A DNA stretch of 64,000 bases, taken from assembly GCA_049671305.1 (NCBI GenBank), contig JBATUR010000005.1, positions 1 to 64,000 on the forward strand, in the 5' to 3' direction. Position 1 is the stretch's first letter, and every line of letters begins with the position of its first letter. Below, in pieces: positions 18,185 to 27,800 of this stretch. Made by a program: the position numbers and the translations under genes. The DNA comes from CADCTM01 sp049671305. GTDB lineage: Bacteria; Cyanobacteriota; Cyanobacteriia; Cyanobacteriales; Coleofasciculaceae. Under the pieces are notes generated by a model. It worked only from the letters and a program-made list of their open reading frames with translations. It had not been told where the DNA came from and did not search any database.

Positions 18185-18862
18185 ATGAGAATTCTGCTCG
18201 TTGAAGATGATATATGCTTGGCTGAAACGTTAGCAGAGGCTCTGACTGATCAACGCTATGTTGTTGATATTGTCACGGATGGCGAGGCGGGTTGGAATCA
18301 AGCAAAAGTCTTAGATTATGACTTAATGCTACTAGATTTAATGCTTCCTGAATTGGATGGTGTGAGGCTTTGCCAAAGATTGCGATCGCATGGATTTAAA
18401 ATGCCTGTCCTCTTCCTGACTGCCTGTGACACAATTAGCGATAAGATTGCTGGCTTAGATGCAGGTGCTGATGATTATGTCGTAAAACCTGTCGAATTGC
18501 AAGAGTTATTTGCTCGCATTCGTGCCTTATTACGCCGAGGTAATACTTCCTCAACACCAATTTTAGAATGGGGAAATCTGCGGCTTGATCCTAGCACTTA
18601 TGAAGTAAATTATGAGCATCATTCGCTACACTTAACGCCCAAAGAATACGGACTATTAGAAGTACTATTAAGGAATGGTCGCCGTGTACTAAGTCGTAGT
18701 GTAATTATCGAACACGTCTGGTCATTAGAAGCGCCACCGGAAGAATATACCGTTAAGGTTCATATTAGAAGTTTGCGACAAAAATTGAAGACAGTAGGAG
18801 CTCCTAACGACTTAATTGAAACTGTCCACGGTATGGGTTATCGTCTCAAACAACTTAGCTGA
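18185..18862 (+). CDS. OmpR-family response regulator
   Basis: The start at the ATG at 18185 gives MRILLVEDDICLAETLAEAL, the usual receiver N-terminus; the GTG 39 bp upstream would add 13 unusual residues. The 225-residue product has acidic pocket residues Asp8/Asp9, phospho-acceptor Asp51 (LLDLMLPELDG), Thr in FLTACD and Lys in VVKPVE. The C-terminal winged helix ends in VKVHIRSLRQKLK...TVHGMGYRL. It is divergent from pecB. The nearest histidine kinase is the one at the end of the pec operon, which makes a cognate pair plausible. Confidence 0.9.
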   Translation: MRILLVEDDICLAETLAEALTDQRYVVDIVTDGEAGWNQAKVLDYDLMLLDLMLPELDGVRLCQRLRSHGFKMPVLFLTACDTISDKIAGLDAGADDYVVKPVELQELFARIRALLRRGNTSSTPILEWGNLRLDPSTYEVNYEHHSLHLTPKEYGLLEVLLRNGRRVLSRSVIIEHVWSLEAPPEEYTVKVHIRSLRQKLKTVGAPNDLIETVHGMGYRLKQLS

Positions 18863-18887
18863 TTTTGTGATTTAAAAAAGACAAGAC

Positions 18888-20276
18888 TTAAGGTTTTAAG
18901 GGTACAAAATCGAAACCAGTTTTTGCAACTTGATTAGGTTCGACTTGGAGAAGAATTGATGTACCTTTGCGATCGCCTGATGGCGAAAATTGTACCGCAC
19001 CTGTCGCACCATTCGCAGAAAAAGATGTGTTAGAAAGCGCTTGTTGTAACCCTTCACGAGTTTTATTTTGCTGTAAACCCGCGATAATAGCCTCAGTCGC
19101 ATCATAAGCCGTAGCACTACGCCAATTCACCTCACCACCCCAAAGTTTAACGGCATTCTCGGCAAAAGGATTTCCAGGAATTGCTTTCGGAGCCCAAGCT
19201 ACAGCCATTATCATGCCATTAACTGCAGCTTGCCCTTGTTGTAAAGTTTGAATAGTATACATTGTAGAACTGCCAAATAAAGCCAAACGCCTTTGATTTG
19301 CCTGTGCCACATCAAGTCCTTGAGTTAATCTGTCAACAGAAGGTAATAATAATAAACTATCTGCTCCCTGACTAATTGCTTGAGAAATTACAGTATTAGC
19401 GTTAAAAGTTGCAGCAGAAAGATCACAGTTAACCGCAGCAATTTTACCACCATTTGTAGCAACAGCTTTAGTAAATTCTTCCTTTAATGATTCGCTAGCT
19501 TTTGCTTGAGAATCTGTACAAATTACGGTATTCGTTTTGCCAGCATTCTTAACAGCATAATTAGCAAGAACTTCTGCTTGATTGCTAATACTAAGAATCG
19601 TGCGAAATACATAGTTGCCAATTTCTGGTAAAGCTTGTGCATCACTAGTAGGAGAAATTACCACTAATTTGCCGTTTTGATACTCTGGTGCTGCCGCAAG
19701 TGTTGCATCACTGGAGTTATGTCCAACTACGGCTAAAATACTTGAATCATTGACAAGTTCTCTAGCTATTTGTTTAGCACGATCAGGATTGTTATTATCA
19801 TTGGCAATTTCAACTTGTAGATTTAGTTTATTATCACGAATTGCCTCAGTTTGAGCCTGAGCCACACCTCTTAGCATCTCTTTTGCAACATTTAAGTTGC
19901 CGCCAATTGGTACGCTGACAGCGATTTTTACAGGGTTAGAATTAGCTACGCTGGCATTATTTAAATAAATTAAGGCTTCTGGATCGTTGCGATTTTGTTT
20001 TAATGATGCCTCAAATTGAGTCTTAGCACTCTGAAAGTCTTTTTTTGCAAAAGCTTCCACACCCGCTTTTTTACTCGGATTGCTATCTGCCTCGATTAAA
20101 ATCTTATCACCCAAGCTAATCTGTTCTGGTGAATTCCCAGAAGGATTTTTTTGGGGAACTATACTTTCCACCTTTACGCCAGAGCGATTGGTAAACCACC
20201 AGAAACCTGCTCCTAGTAAAGTAGCGGTAACTAGCAAGGCTAAAACAAGCACTGTAGTTTCATTTTTTTGTGTCAT
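18888..20276 (-). CDS. Periplasmic substrate-binding protein of the Leu/Ile/Val type, membrane anchored
   Basis: The 462-residue protein has an N-terminal membrane anchor (residues 10-30), a linker with a short TPR-like region (about 60-108), then a type I periplasmic-binding fold. The latter is shown by VKIAVSVPIGG, GVAQAQTEAI, LAVVGHNSSDATLAAAP and VVISPTSDAQAL. This family binds branched-chain amino acids, urea or amides for ABC importers or serves as a receptor. No permease genes are adjacent, so it is an orphan here. It converges with the response regulator gene. Confidence 0.82.
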   Translation of the reverse strand: MTQKNETTVLVLALLVTATLLGAGFWWFTNRSGVKVESIVPQKNPSGNSPEQISLGDKILIEADSNPSKKAGVEAFAKKDFQSAKTQFEASLKQNRNDPEALIYLNNASVANSNPVKIAVSVPIGGNLNVAKEMLRGVAQAQTEAIRDNKLNLQVEIANDNNNPDRAKQIARELVNDSSILAVVGHNSSDATLAAAPEYQNGKLVVISPTSDAQALPEIGNYVFRTILSISNQAEVLANYAVKNAGKTNTVICTDSQAKASESLKEEFTKAVATNGGKIAAVNCDLSAATFNANTVISQAISQGADSLLLLPSVDRLTQGLDVAQANQRRLALFGSSTMYTIQTLQQGQAAVNGMIMAVAWAPKAIPGNPFAENAVKLWGGEVNWRSATAYDATEAIIAGLQQNKTREGLQQALSNTSFSANGATGAVQFSPSGDRKGTSILLQVEPNQVAKTGFDFVPLKP

Positions 20277-20445
20277 GGATTTCTAATAATTGATTTCAGT
20301 AATGATTAGAGAATACTACACTTGTTTTTTAGAAAAAACGGAAAGTTACACGAAGCAGTTTTAGCCGCGCCTTCCCAAAACAAAAGCACTCACCTTTAAC
20401 AAATAGTGAGTGCCTTAGTTGTGAGAAATAACAATCTTCAGCTAA

Positions 20446-20973
20446 CTAATAAGCATCTTGCAACTCATAGAAGTCAGGAGAGATATAATCTTTACGCAGG
20501 GGCCAGCCTACCCAATCTTCTGGCATCAAAATCCGCTTTAAGTTGGGGTGTCCTTCATAGACAACGCCGAACATATCATAGGACTCTCGCTCTTGCCAAT
20601 CGGCGGCTTTCCAAATCCAGTACACAGAAGGTACGGTGGGATTTTCTCTTGGCAAGAATACTTTGATACGCACTTCTTCTGGTTGTACGCCATTATCACT
20701 CAGTTTAATTAAGTGATAAAAACTTACCAAATTTTCTCCAGGTCCAAGGTCATAAACACCTTGACATTGCAGATAATTAAAACCGTAGGCATAAAGAGCT
20801 GTCGCAAGTGGAATCAGAAAATCTGGCTCAACTCTGACAATTTCTACACCCGAATGATCGCGCTCTAATGCTTGATGCTCAAACTCATTTTCGGTTAACC
20901 ACTGAGATACTTTGCCGACTTCGACAATTTTGGCATCTTCGGTAGTTGTTGCCGGTTTAGATTCTTCAGCCAC
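20446..20973 (-). CDS. ndhJ: NAD(P)H-quinone oxidoreductase subunit J
   Basis: The 175-residue product is the 30-kDa-subunit homologue of the NDH-1 hydrophilic arm (DLGPGENLVSFYHL, ERESYDMFGVVYEGHPNLKRILMPEDW). The start is a GTG preceded by AGGAGGT at five-base spacing, and it overlaps the ndhK stop by eight bases. Together with NdhK it helps dock the ferredoxin-accepting module to the membrane arm for cyclic electron flow and respiration in thylakoids. Confidence 0.95.
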   Translation of the reverse strand: MAEESKPATTTEDAKIVEVGKVSQWLTENEFEHQALERDHSGVEIVRVEPDFLIPLATALYAYGFNYLQCQGVYDLGPGENLVSFYHLIKLSDNGVQPEEVRIKVFLPRENPTVPSVYWIWKAADWQERESYDMFGVVYEGHPNLKRILMPEDWVGWPLRKDYISPDFYELQDAY

Positions 20974-21706
20974 GTTTTACCTCCTCTTTCACAGAAGACT
21001 GAAGCGCTGGAGGTACAGGCATTCCCATTGCTTCTGTCAACTCTTTGGGTGGGTTATAACGAGTTTCGGACTGTAGGTATTTACCTGTCAAAATTTCCGG
21101 CACAACGTTCATTTTGTGGGTTGTGCTGTAATAACGGTGAGTTTGATTCAACTTACCGCGTTCCTGCATCGACTCATCGGCGACTTTTTTGCGTAGCTTG
21201 ACGATCGCATCAATAATCGCTTCAGGACGGGGAGGACAGCCAGGAATGTACAAATCAACAGGGATTAGTTTATCTACGCCTCGTACCGAAGTTGGTGAGT
21301 CAGTGCTGAACATTCCACCTGTAATCGTACAAGCACCCATTGCGATTACATATTTGGGTTCTGGCATTTGTTCATACAAACGAACCAACGCGGGTGCCAT
21401 TTTCATCGTAACTGTGCCGGCGGTAATGATTAAATCAGATTGCCGGGGGCTAGAACGAGGCACCAAACCAAAACGGTCAAAGTCAAAGCGAGAGCCGATT
21501 AAAGCGGCAAATTCAATAAAGCAGCAAGCTGTACCATAGAGCATGGGCCACAAGCTAGAAAGCCGCGCCCAGTTATATAGGTCATCAACCGTTGTTAAGA
21601 TGACATTTTCCGAGAGGTCTTGAGTAACAGTTGGGCGCTCAACCGGATTGAGAATTTGCGACTGTTGAGCTAGTGTGCCGCCGTCTTTTGTAATGTTCAT
21701 GACCAT
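20966..21706 (-). CDS. ndhK: NAD(P)H-quinone oxidoreductase subunit K
   Basis: This subunit carries the N2 iron-sulfur cluster; its ligands lie in GTACCFIEF, MGACTITGG and PGCPPRPE. I place the start at the ATG at 21706, where AAGGAG lies seven bases upstream, rather than 21 bases earlier; this gives 246 residues. The gene overlaps ndhC by ten bases and ndhJ by eight, the classical ndhC-K-J arrangement. Confidence 0.95.
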   Translation of the reverse strand: MVMNITKDGGTLAQQSQILNPVERPTVTQDLSENVILTTVDDLYNWARLSSLWPMLYGTACCFIEFAALIGSRFDFDRFGLVPRSSPRQSDLIITAGTVTMKMAPALVRLYEQMPEPKYVIAMGACTITGGMFSTDSPTSVRGVDKLIPVDLYIPGCPPRPEAIIDAIVKLRKKVADESMQERGKLNQTHRYYSTTHKMNVVPEILTGKYLQSETRYNPPKELTEAMGMPVPPALQSSVKEEVKRG

Positions 21707-22059
21707 TCCAAGGCTCCTTTGCGCCATGCGTAAACTAGAGCAACTACAAGAATTGCAATAAAAATCAGGGCTTCAATGAAAGCTAAAAGTCCGAGTTGAT
21801 TGAAAGCTACTGCCCAAGGGTATAAAAACACAGTCTCAACATCGAAGACCACGAAAACTAGGGCAAACATATAGTAGCGGATGTTGAATTGAATCCATGC
21901 ACCCCCAATCGGTTCCATGCCCGATTCGTAGGTGGTACGTCGTTCTGGACCGCGAGTGTTCGGTCGCAGTAATTTTGATGCCGACAGTGCCAGGAAGGGG
22001 ACTAAGCTGGAAGCCAGAAAGAAACCTAAGAGATATTCGTAGCCGCTAAGAACAAACAC
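21697..22059 (-). CDS. ndhC: NAD(P)H-quinone oxidoreductase subunit 3
   Basis: The 120-residue protein has three transmembrane helices and the conserved loop between the first two (PERRTTYESGMEPIGGAWIQFNIRYYMFALVFVVFDVE). That loop reaches the quinone site. It is the first gene of ndhC-K-J and the length is that of the family. Confidence 0.96.
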   Translation of the reverse strand: MFVLSGYEYLLGFFLASSLVPFLALSASKLLRPNTRGPERRTTYESGMEPIGGAWIQFNIRYYMFALVFVVFDVETVFLYPWAVAFNQLGLLAFIEALIFIAILVVALVYAWRKGALEWS

Positions 22060-22339
22060 GATGGGTAACTGCCAATAAGAACTTGCGTTATCACTTCTTT
22101 ACATTATTATAAGACGCTTACGGTGGTGTCCCAATCTGGAAAACCAGGGCAGAGCATTGTTAAAGGTAATCATATCGATTGAAGTGAGCCAGTTAGATTT
22201 GTGATCAGAAGCAGCGATCGCCTCCGCAAAAAGACTTTGGCAAGAGTGTTGAATTGCATAAGCGTTAGAAAGTCACACAGTTATGCGATAATTTTTAACA
22301 TAGATTTTAAGATTTGCTTCCTAATATTTTCTGTGAGTA

Positions 22340-22699
22340 ATGAGCGAGCCAGCCAACGAGCAAGCCAAAGAGCAAACCCTTGCTGAACAAGCACCAGCTA
22401 GTTATGAATGTCGCTCTTGCGGCTATGTCTACGAACCGAGCAAAGGAGATAACACGGGTCGTATCCCAGCAGGGACACCATTTGAAGAGTTGCCTCCTGA
22501 ATGGCGTTGCCCGGTTTGTGGTGTTCGCACTTCTCAGTTTGAGAATGTTGGCGCCAAAGATGCCCCGTCTGGGTTTCAGGAAAACTTGAACTTTGGTTTG
22601 GGGGTCAACCGCTTGACTCCTGGTCAAAAAAATCTGCTGATTTTCGGCGCTTTAGCTTTGGGATTTTTGTTTTTTCTAAGTCTCTATGGCTTGGGCTAA
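22340..22699 (+). CDS. rubA: Membrane-anchored rubredoxin RubA
   Basis: The 119-residue protein has a rubredoxin domain with iron ligands in YECRSCGYVYEP and WRCPVCGVR, then a C-terminal transmembrane helix (LLIFGALALGFLFFLSLYG). Such a rubredoxin upstream of ycf48 and psbEFLJ is needed for photosystem II assembly in cyanobacteria and algae. The ATG is 280 bp from the divergent ndhC. Confidence 0.94.
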   Translation: MSEPANEQAKEQTLAEQAPASYECRSCGYVYEPSKGDNTGRIPAGTPFEELPPEWRCPVCGVRTSQFENVGAKDAPSGFQENLNFGLGVNRLTPGQKNLLIFGALALGFLFFLSLYGLG

Positions 22700-22837
22700 A
22701 ATCATGCCGATTGTAAGATAACCAAAAGTGATCAGTTGTATTGCTTGAGGGGCGCAATGTGAAGCAGTAGCTTTTCTACACAGAAAGTATTGCTTTAGGG
22801 AAGGATAGATAATTCGCTTTTACCAGTTCTGGATGCT

Positions 22838-23851
22838 ATGAGCTATTTCGTGAGAACGCTGAAACAAATTGTAACAATATTGGCAATCGCCTTCATTTGT
22901 GTCAGTTGTGGTTATGCTAAACAATTAGGCTACAATCCCTGGACAGTTGTGCCTGTACCAACAGAATCGACTTTACAGGATGTGGCTTTTACAGGTGATC
23001 CTAGTCATGGTTGGCTTGTCGGCAGTAATTCGGCAATTTTGGAGACTACCGACGGTGGTAAAACCTGGGAGCAAAAAAAATTAGAACTTGGTGACCAAAC
23101 TTATCGTTTTACAGCGGTTAGTTTTAGTGGTGACGAAGGCTGGATTACAGGTGAACCAGGAATTTTGTTACACACAAAAGATAGTGGTTCATCTTGGTCG
23201 CGTATTCCTTTGAGTGAAAGGTTACCAGGTTCACCGAATACCGTTGTTGCCATTGGTCCCAAATCTGCCGAAATGACGACCACCGTGGGCGCGATTTATC
23301 AAACTAAAGATGAGGGCAAGACTTGGAAGGCGATGGTTGAAGAAGCTGTCGGGGTTGTCCGAAATATCTCTCGTTCGGATGATGGCAAATACGTTGCGGT
23401 TTCAGCAAGAGGTAACTTTTACTCAACTTGGGAACCGGGACAAAATGCCTGGGTACAGCATCAGCGCAACAGTTCCAAGCGTCTGCAAAGCATGGGGTTT
23501 GGTCAAGATGGGCGTCTGTGGTTGATAGCACGAGGCGGACAGTTGCAGTTTAGCAACCCTGCCGAGGCAGAAGCTTGGGAGAAGCCTCAAACTCCAGAGA
23601 TAGCCACAAGCTGGGGTTTACTAGATTTAGCTTACCGAACACCTAATGAAATTTGGGTGGCTGGTGGCAGCGGTAATTTGCTCTGTAGCTTGGATGGTGG
23701 ACAAACTTGGCAAAAAGACAAGGCAATTGAAGATGTACCATCTAATTTGTATAAAATTGTCTTTTTAACACCAGAACAAGGATTCATCATTGGTCAGAAA
23801 GGTGTTTTGCTCAAGTATGATTCCACAGCTCAAACAGCTCAAGCTGCTTGA
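22838..23851 (+). CDS. ycf48: Photosystem II assembly factor Ycf48 (HCF136)
   Basis: This 337-residue protein has a lipoprotein-type signal (AIAFICVSCG) and a seven-bladed propeller made of BNR-like repeats (TTDGGKTWEQ, TKDSGSSWSR, TKDEGKTWKA, SLDGGQTWQK). Ycf48 binds the early D1 reaction-centre intermediate on the lumenal side. It lies between rubA and psbE, the gene order conserved in cyanobacteria. Confidence 0.95.
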   Translation: MSYFVRTLKQIVTILAIAFICVSCGYAKQLGYNPWTVVPVPTESTLQDVAFTGDPSHGWLVGSNSAILETTDGGKTWEQKKLELGDQTYRFTAVSFSGDEGWITGEPGILLHTKDSGSSWSRIPLSERLPGSPNTVVAIGPKSAEMTTTVGAIYQTKDEGKTWKAMVEEAVGVVRNISRSDDGKYVAVSARGNFYSTWEPGQNAWVQHQRNSSKRLQSMGFGQDGRLWLIARGGQLQFSNPAEAEAWEKPQTPEIATSWGLLDLAYRTPNEIWVAGGSGNLLCSLDGGQTWQKDKAIEDVPSNLYKIVFLTPEQGFIIGQKGVLLKYDSTAQTAQAA

Positions 23852-23936
23852 GATAATGGAAATAGCTTGAATCAAAGCCAGCTATTTTCGTATGATAGTT
23901 ATGTAGTTTTCAATTGTTGAATAGAAGGAGACAAGA

Positions 23937-24185
23937 ATGGCAGGTACTACTGGAGAGCGCCCGTTTGGCGACATTGTAACTAGTATTCGTTACTGGGTAA
24001 TTCATAGCATCACAATTCCAGCTTTGTTTATTGCAGGTTGGCTATTTGTGAGCACTGGACTTGCTTATGATGCTTTTGGAACACCTCGCCCTAATGAGTA
24101 CTTTACCCAAGAGCGTTTAGAAGTTCCCATCGTTAGCGATCGCTTCAACTCCAAACAGCAAGTTGACCAATTTATTGGCAAGTAA
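23937..24185 (+). CDS. psbE: Cytochrome b559 alpha subunit
   Basis: The 82-residue protein has the haem-ligand His in RYWVIHSITIPALFIAGWLF, one transmembrane helix and the conserved lumenal tail (RPNEYFTQER). An AGGAG lies upstream of the ATG. It is the first gene of psbEFLJ and a core subunit of photosystem II. Confidence 0.97.
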   Translation: MAGTTGERPFGDIVTSIRYWVIHSITIPALFIAGWLFVSTGLAYDAFGTPRPNEYFTQERLEVPIVSDRFNSKQQVDQFIGK

Positions 24186-24214
24186 TTTTTTTGTAAAAAT
24201 AAGGTTGAAAAACA

Positions 24215-24349
24215 ATGACAGGTAATTCTCCAAATCAGCCAATTTCTTATCCGATTTTTACGGTTAGATGGATTGCTGTTCATACATTAGCAGTGCCTTC
24301 GGTTTTCTTTTTAGGCGCGATCGCATCAATGCAATTTATTCAACGATAG
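24215..24349 (+). CDS. psbF: Cytochrome b559 beta subunit
   Basis: This is a 44-residue product with the motif TVRWIAVHTLAVPSVFFLGA; the His is the second haem ligand. It starts 29 bp after psbE, and its stop is followed by GGAGA for the next gene. It forms the cytochrome b559 heterodimer with PsbE. Confidence 0.96.
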   Translation: MTGNSPNQPISYPIFTVRWIAVHTLAVPSVFFLGAIASMQFIQR

Positions 24350-24361
24350 GAGACAAAATTT

Positions 24362-24487
24362 ATGATAAAAGAGCGTCCCCGCAATCCGAATCAACAACCA
24401 GTTGAACTTAATCGGACTTCTCTTTACTTGGGTTTATTACTGGTTTTTGTTCTTGGTATTTTGTTCTCTAGTTATTTCTTCAATTAA
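24362..24487 (+). CDS. psbL: Photosystem II protein L
   Basis: The 41-residue single-span protein contains NPNQQPVELNRTSLYLGLLL and ends in SSYFFN, the standard PsbL pattern. It starts 12 bp after psbF and is preceded by GGAGA. PsbL stabilises the photosystem II dimer and the quinone acceptor side. Confidence 0.96.
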   Translation: MIKERPRNPNQQPVELNRTSLYLGLLLVFVLGILFSSYFFN

Positions 24488-24533
24488 CTAGATACAAATT
24501 TCATTAGTGTTAGGTTGAATTAGGAGGGATAAA

Positions 24534-24656
24534 ATGATGTCTGGAAGTGGAAAAATTCCTTTGTGGATTGTGGCAACTGTTGCTGGTATGGGTATCTTGA
24601 CACTTTTGGGTGTTTTCTTTTACGGTGCTTATGCAGGACTTGGTTCCTCACTGTAG
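24534..24656 (+). CDS. psbJ: Photosystem II protein J
   Basis: The 40-residue protein contains SGSGKIPLWIVATVAGMG and ends FFYGAYAGLGSSL, typical for PsbJ. Two adjacent ATG codons follow AGGAGGG; the first is taken. It is the last gene of psbEFLJ and a terminator lies downstream. Confidence 0.95.
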   Translation: MMSGSGKIPLWIVATVAGMGILTLLGVFFYGAYAGLGSSL

Positions 24657-24735
24657 AATTTAAGCTCAAATGACTGAACTACAAGCAATTATTTAGATAT
24701 GCTTGTTTGATACCTTAATACTCATCAAAAATAAG

Positions 24736-24766
24736 CCGCTGATTTTGTTAAATCAGCGGTATTTTA
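24736..24766 (+). terminator. Terminator of the psbEFLJ operon
   Basis: A perfect 10-bp stem (CCGCTGATTT at 24736-24745 with AAATCAGCGG at 24750-24759) with a four-base loop is followed by TATTTT. It ends the photosystem II gene cluster. Confidence 0.88.
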
Positions 24767-24835
24767 ATGCTTTTCCGGAACTAATACTGTTTAAATTGAA
24801 GGCAATAGTATCCTCATGCCTTTCAAGACCTCATA

Positions 24836-27800
24836 ATGACTGTAATCACCATTCGGGAACAGCAAAAAACTGCTACGGGATTTAGTGCAACTCTTAGTTT
24901 TGACGGGCGAATTAATTACCCCATAACCATTACAGAACCCTTTAGCCGTAAAGAAGAACAGCTTCTGGAGTGGTATTTTGAGGAATGGTTAGTCTTTCCG
25001 TCGCTGAATGAGATCAAAGCACAGCAAGCCGCCGCTAGTATTCAAAATTATGGGCAGCAGTTGTTTGAGCAAGTCTTTAAGACTAATTTTGACGCTTATG
25101 GGGAGTATCGGCAGCTCAGGGGCAATCTAGGGCAGCTACAGATTGAAATTGAAAGCAACACCCCTGAATTTCAGGCATTGCATTGGGAATCCATACATGA
25201 TCCTGAGTTGCCGCGCCCCTTGGCGGTAGACTGCGTGATGCTGCGGAAGATGACTAAACCTGTATCCGTGGCTGCTAATATTGCGCCTTCCCCTGTAATT
25301 AATTTGTTGGTGGTAATTGCGCGACTGGGTGACAATGATGCCAGTTATCGCACAATTTCTCGCCCTTTGATTGAACTGATTGAAGCAACTCAGTTACGGA
25401 TAAAAGTTGAGTTGCTGCGCCCTGGCACTTATGAGGCGTTGGAGAGGCATTTAGAGGAAAAAGGTGCAGGGTTTTATCACATCATCCACTTTGATACTCA
25501 CGGCGCTTTGATGAAGTATCAAGATATTGAGAAAGGGGTGGAGAGGGGTAAGTATGTTAAAAAAAGATATGGGCGAGGGAATTGGCAGTCTTTTGAAGGT
25601 GTGAAGGCATTTCTGGCGCTGGAGGCGGATGATGAGGGGGTGACTGATTTGGTTGAGGCGCAGGAGTTGGCAAATTTGCTGACGGGTAAGGGTATTCCTG
25701 TGTGTTTTCTCAATGCTTGTCAGTCGGGAAAGCAGGTGAGGACTTCTGATTTTGTAGGGGCGCAAGGCGTTGCGCCCTTACCAGCGATAGAGAATGACTC
25801 CAGAGAAACTAGTCTCGGTAGTCGCTTGATGTCGGCGGGGATGCAGATGGTGGTGGCGATGGGATATTCTGTCACCGTGACGGCAGCTTCTTTGTTGATG
25901 CAGAAACTTTATCAGGAAATCTTTGCTGAGAAGAGTTTTAACGAAGCTATACGCTTGGGTAGACGGGAATTATTTAATAAAAAGCAACGCCAAGCTTATC
26001 ACAATCAAACTATTGATTTGGAAGATTGGCTGCTGCCTGTGGTTTATAGCAATGGGGCGGTGAATCTGAACTTGCGAGAATTTACAGCGCCGGAAGAAGA
26101 AACTTATTTAGAAGCTAACAGTAATTTATACGAATTTACTCCACCTCTATATGGTTTTGTCGGGCGAGATTTGGAAATTCTCAAAATAGAAAGAAGCTTA
26201 ATTAAGCATAATATCCTGCTATTGCAAGGGATGGGTGGAACAGGCAAAACGACGCTGCTGACTTATTTACAGGAATGGTGGCAGACAACGAATTTTGCTG
26301 AGGATGTCTTTTATTTCGGTTATGACGAACAGGCTTGGACGCTAGAACAGATTGTATTTGATATTGGTAAACAAGTATATGGTCGCTTTGAGCAAGCTAA
26401 TTTTCAGGCGATGAATTCGGCGGCGCAAGTCCAAAAATTAGTAACCAAATTCCGTGCGGAACCTTATATCTTAATTTTGGATAATTTGGAGTCGGTGACG
26501 GGGCAGCAATTGGCAATTCAAAATACACTGCCGGAAAATGAACGTAATAAGATTCGAGATTTTTTGAAGCAATTCATGATAGGGAAAACTCGCGTAGTTT
26601 TGGGTTCTCGTAGTTGTGAAGAATGGCTGCAAAAGGCAACGAGAATGCATATTTATCAGTTGCAAGGATTAGATCCACAATCTCGTTCTGTGTTAGCTGA
26701 AAAAATCCTCAAAGATTGTGTAGAAACACACCGCATTCCTAAGTTACGCAAGGATGATGACTTTAAAAAATTGCTGAAGTTGTTGGCAGGATATCCCTTG
26801 GCGATGGAAGTTGTCTTGGCAAATTTGAGAGGGAAGTCACCCAGCCAAATCTTGGCAGATTTGCAGGCGGCGGATGTGAAATTGGATAATATGCGGGAGA
26901 CGGGAGATAAGACAGAAAGTATTCTCAAATGTGTGGAATATTCCCATAGTAATTTATCACCAGATGCTCAGAAGTTGCTGTTGTGTTTAGCGCCTTTTAG
27001 TGGGTTTATTTTCCGTGATGGTATTCCAAATTATATCAAGGAACTGCAAAAGCTAGAACCGTTTCAAGATTATGCTTTTGAGCAGTTTGATGCGGCAATT
27101 CAAGAGGCGATTAATTGGGGTTTGTTATCTGGGCTTGACCTCTCCCCTAGCCCCTCTCCTAGCAGGCGAGGGGGACAGGAGGCGGAGCGGTTGTTGGTGA
27201 TTCAGCCGATTTTTCCTTACTTTTTGAATACGAAATTAAATCAACTGGATGAGGCGACTCGTGCAGCGTTGCGTGAGGGATTTAAGAATCATTGTCGCGG
27301 TTTGGCTGGTGATTACTATCGGGTGATGAAATCTAATGATGCTGATATGAGGCAATTGGGTATATTTTTCTGCAAGCTGGATTATGAAAATCTTTACAAG
27401 GCTCTAACAATCAGTTTGGAGAAGCAGGAAACTATTGATGTTTTCTTCTGTTTGGATAAATACTTTGAGTTGGTTAAGGATATTCCGAGCAATCTGAAAT
27501 TATCAGAAGAGGTTTGCCAAGCTCATGAGGCTTATCCTTCAGAAATTAGAACAGGTAGGATTGGTCTTCATATAGTAATGGCATTGGAGAGACTAGCTTA
27601 CTGTTATCTTCAGACACAGGCATATCAAAAAGCACGAGATTCTTATCAAAAAGTCTTGCAACTATACCAAGAACTTAGTGATTTAGAAGAGAGAGAAAAA
27701 CAACGCTACATGGCTACCACCCTGCACAATTTGGGAAGAGTTGCCCAAGAATTACGAGAATTTGAACAGGCAAAGCTCTACTATCAACAAGCTTTGGATA

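Noticed and set aside
24836..24900. The open frame starting at 24703 as a gene upstream of the CHAT protein
   Set aside because: It spans the psbJ terminator and the CHAT start and has no coding character.
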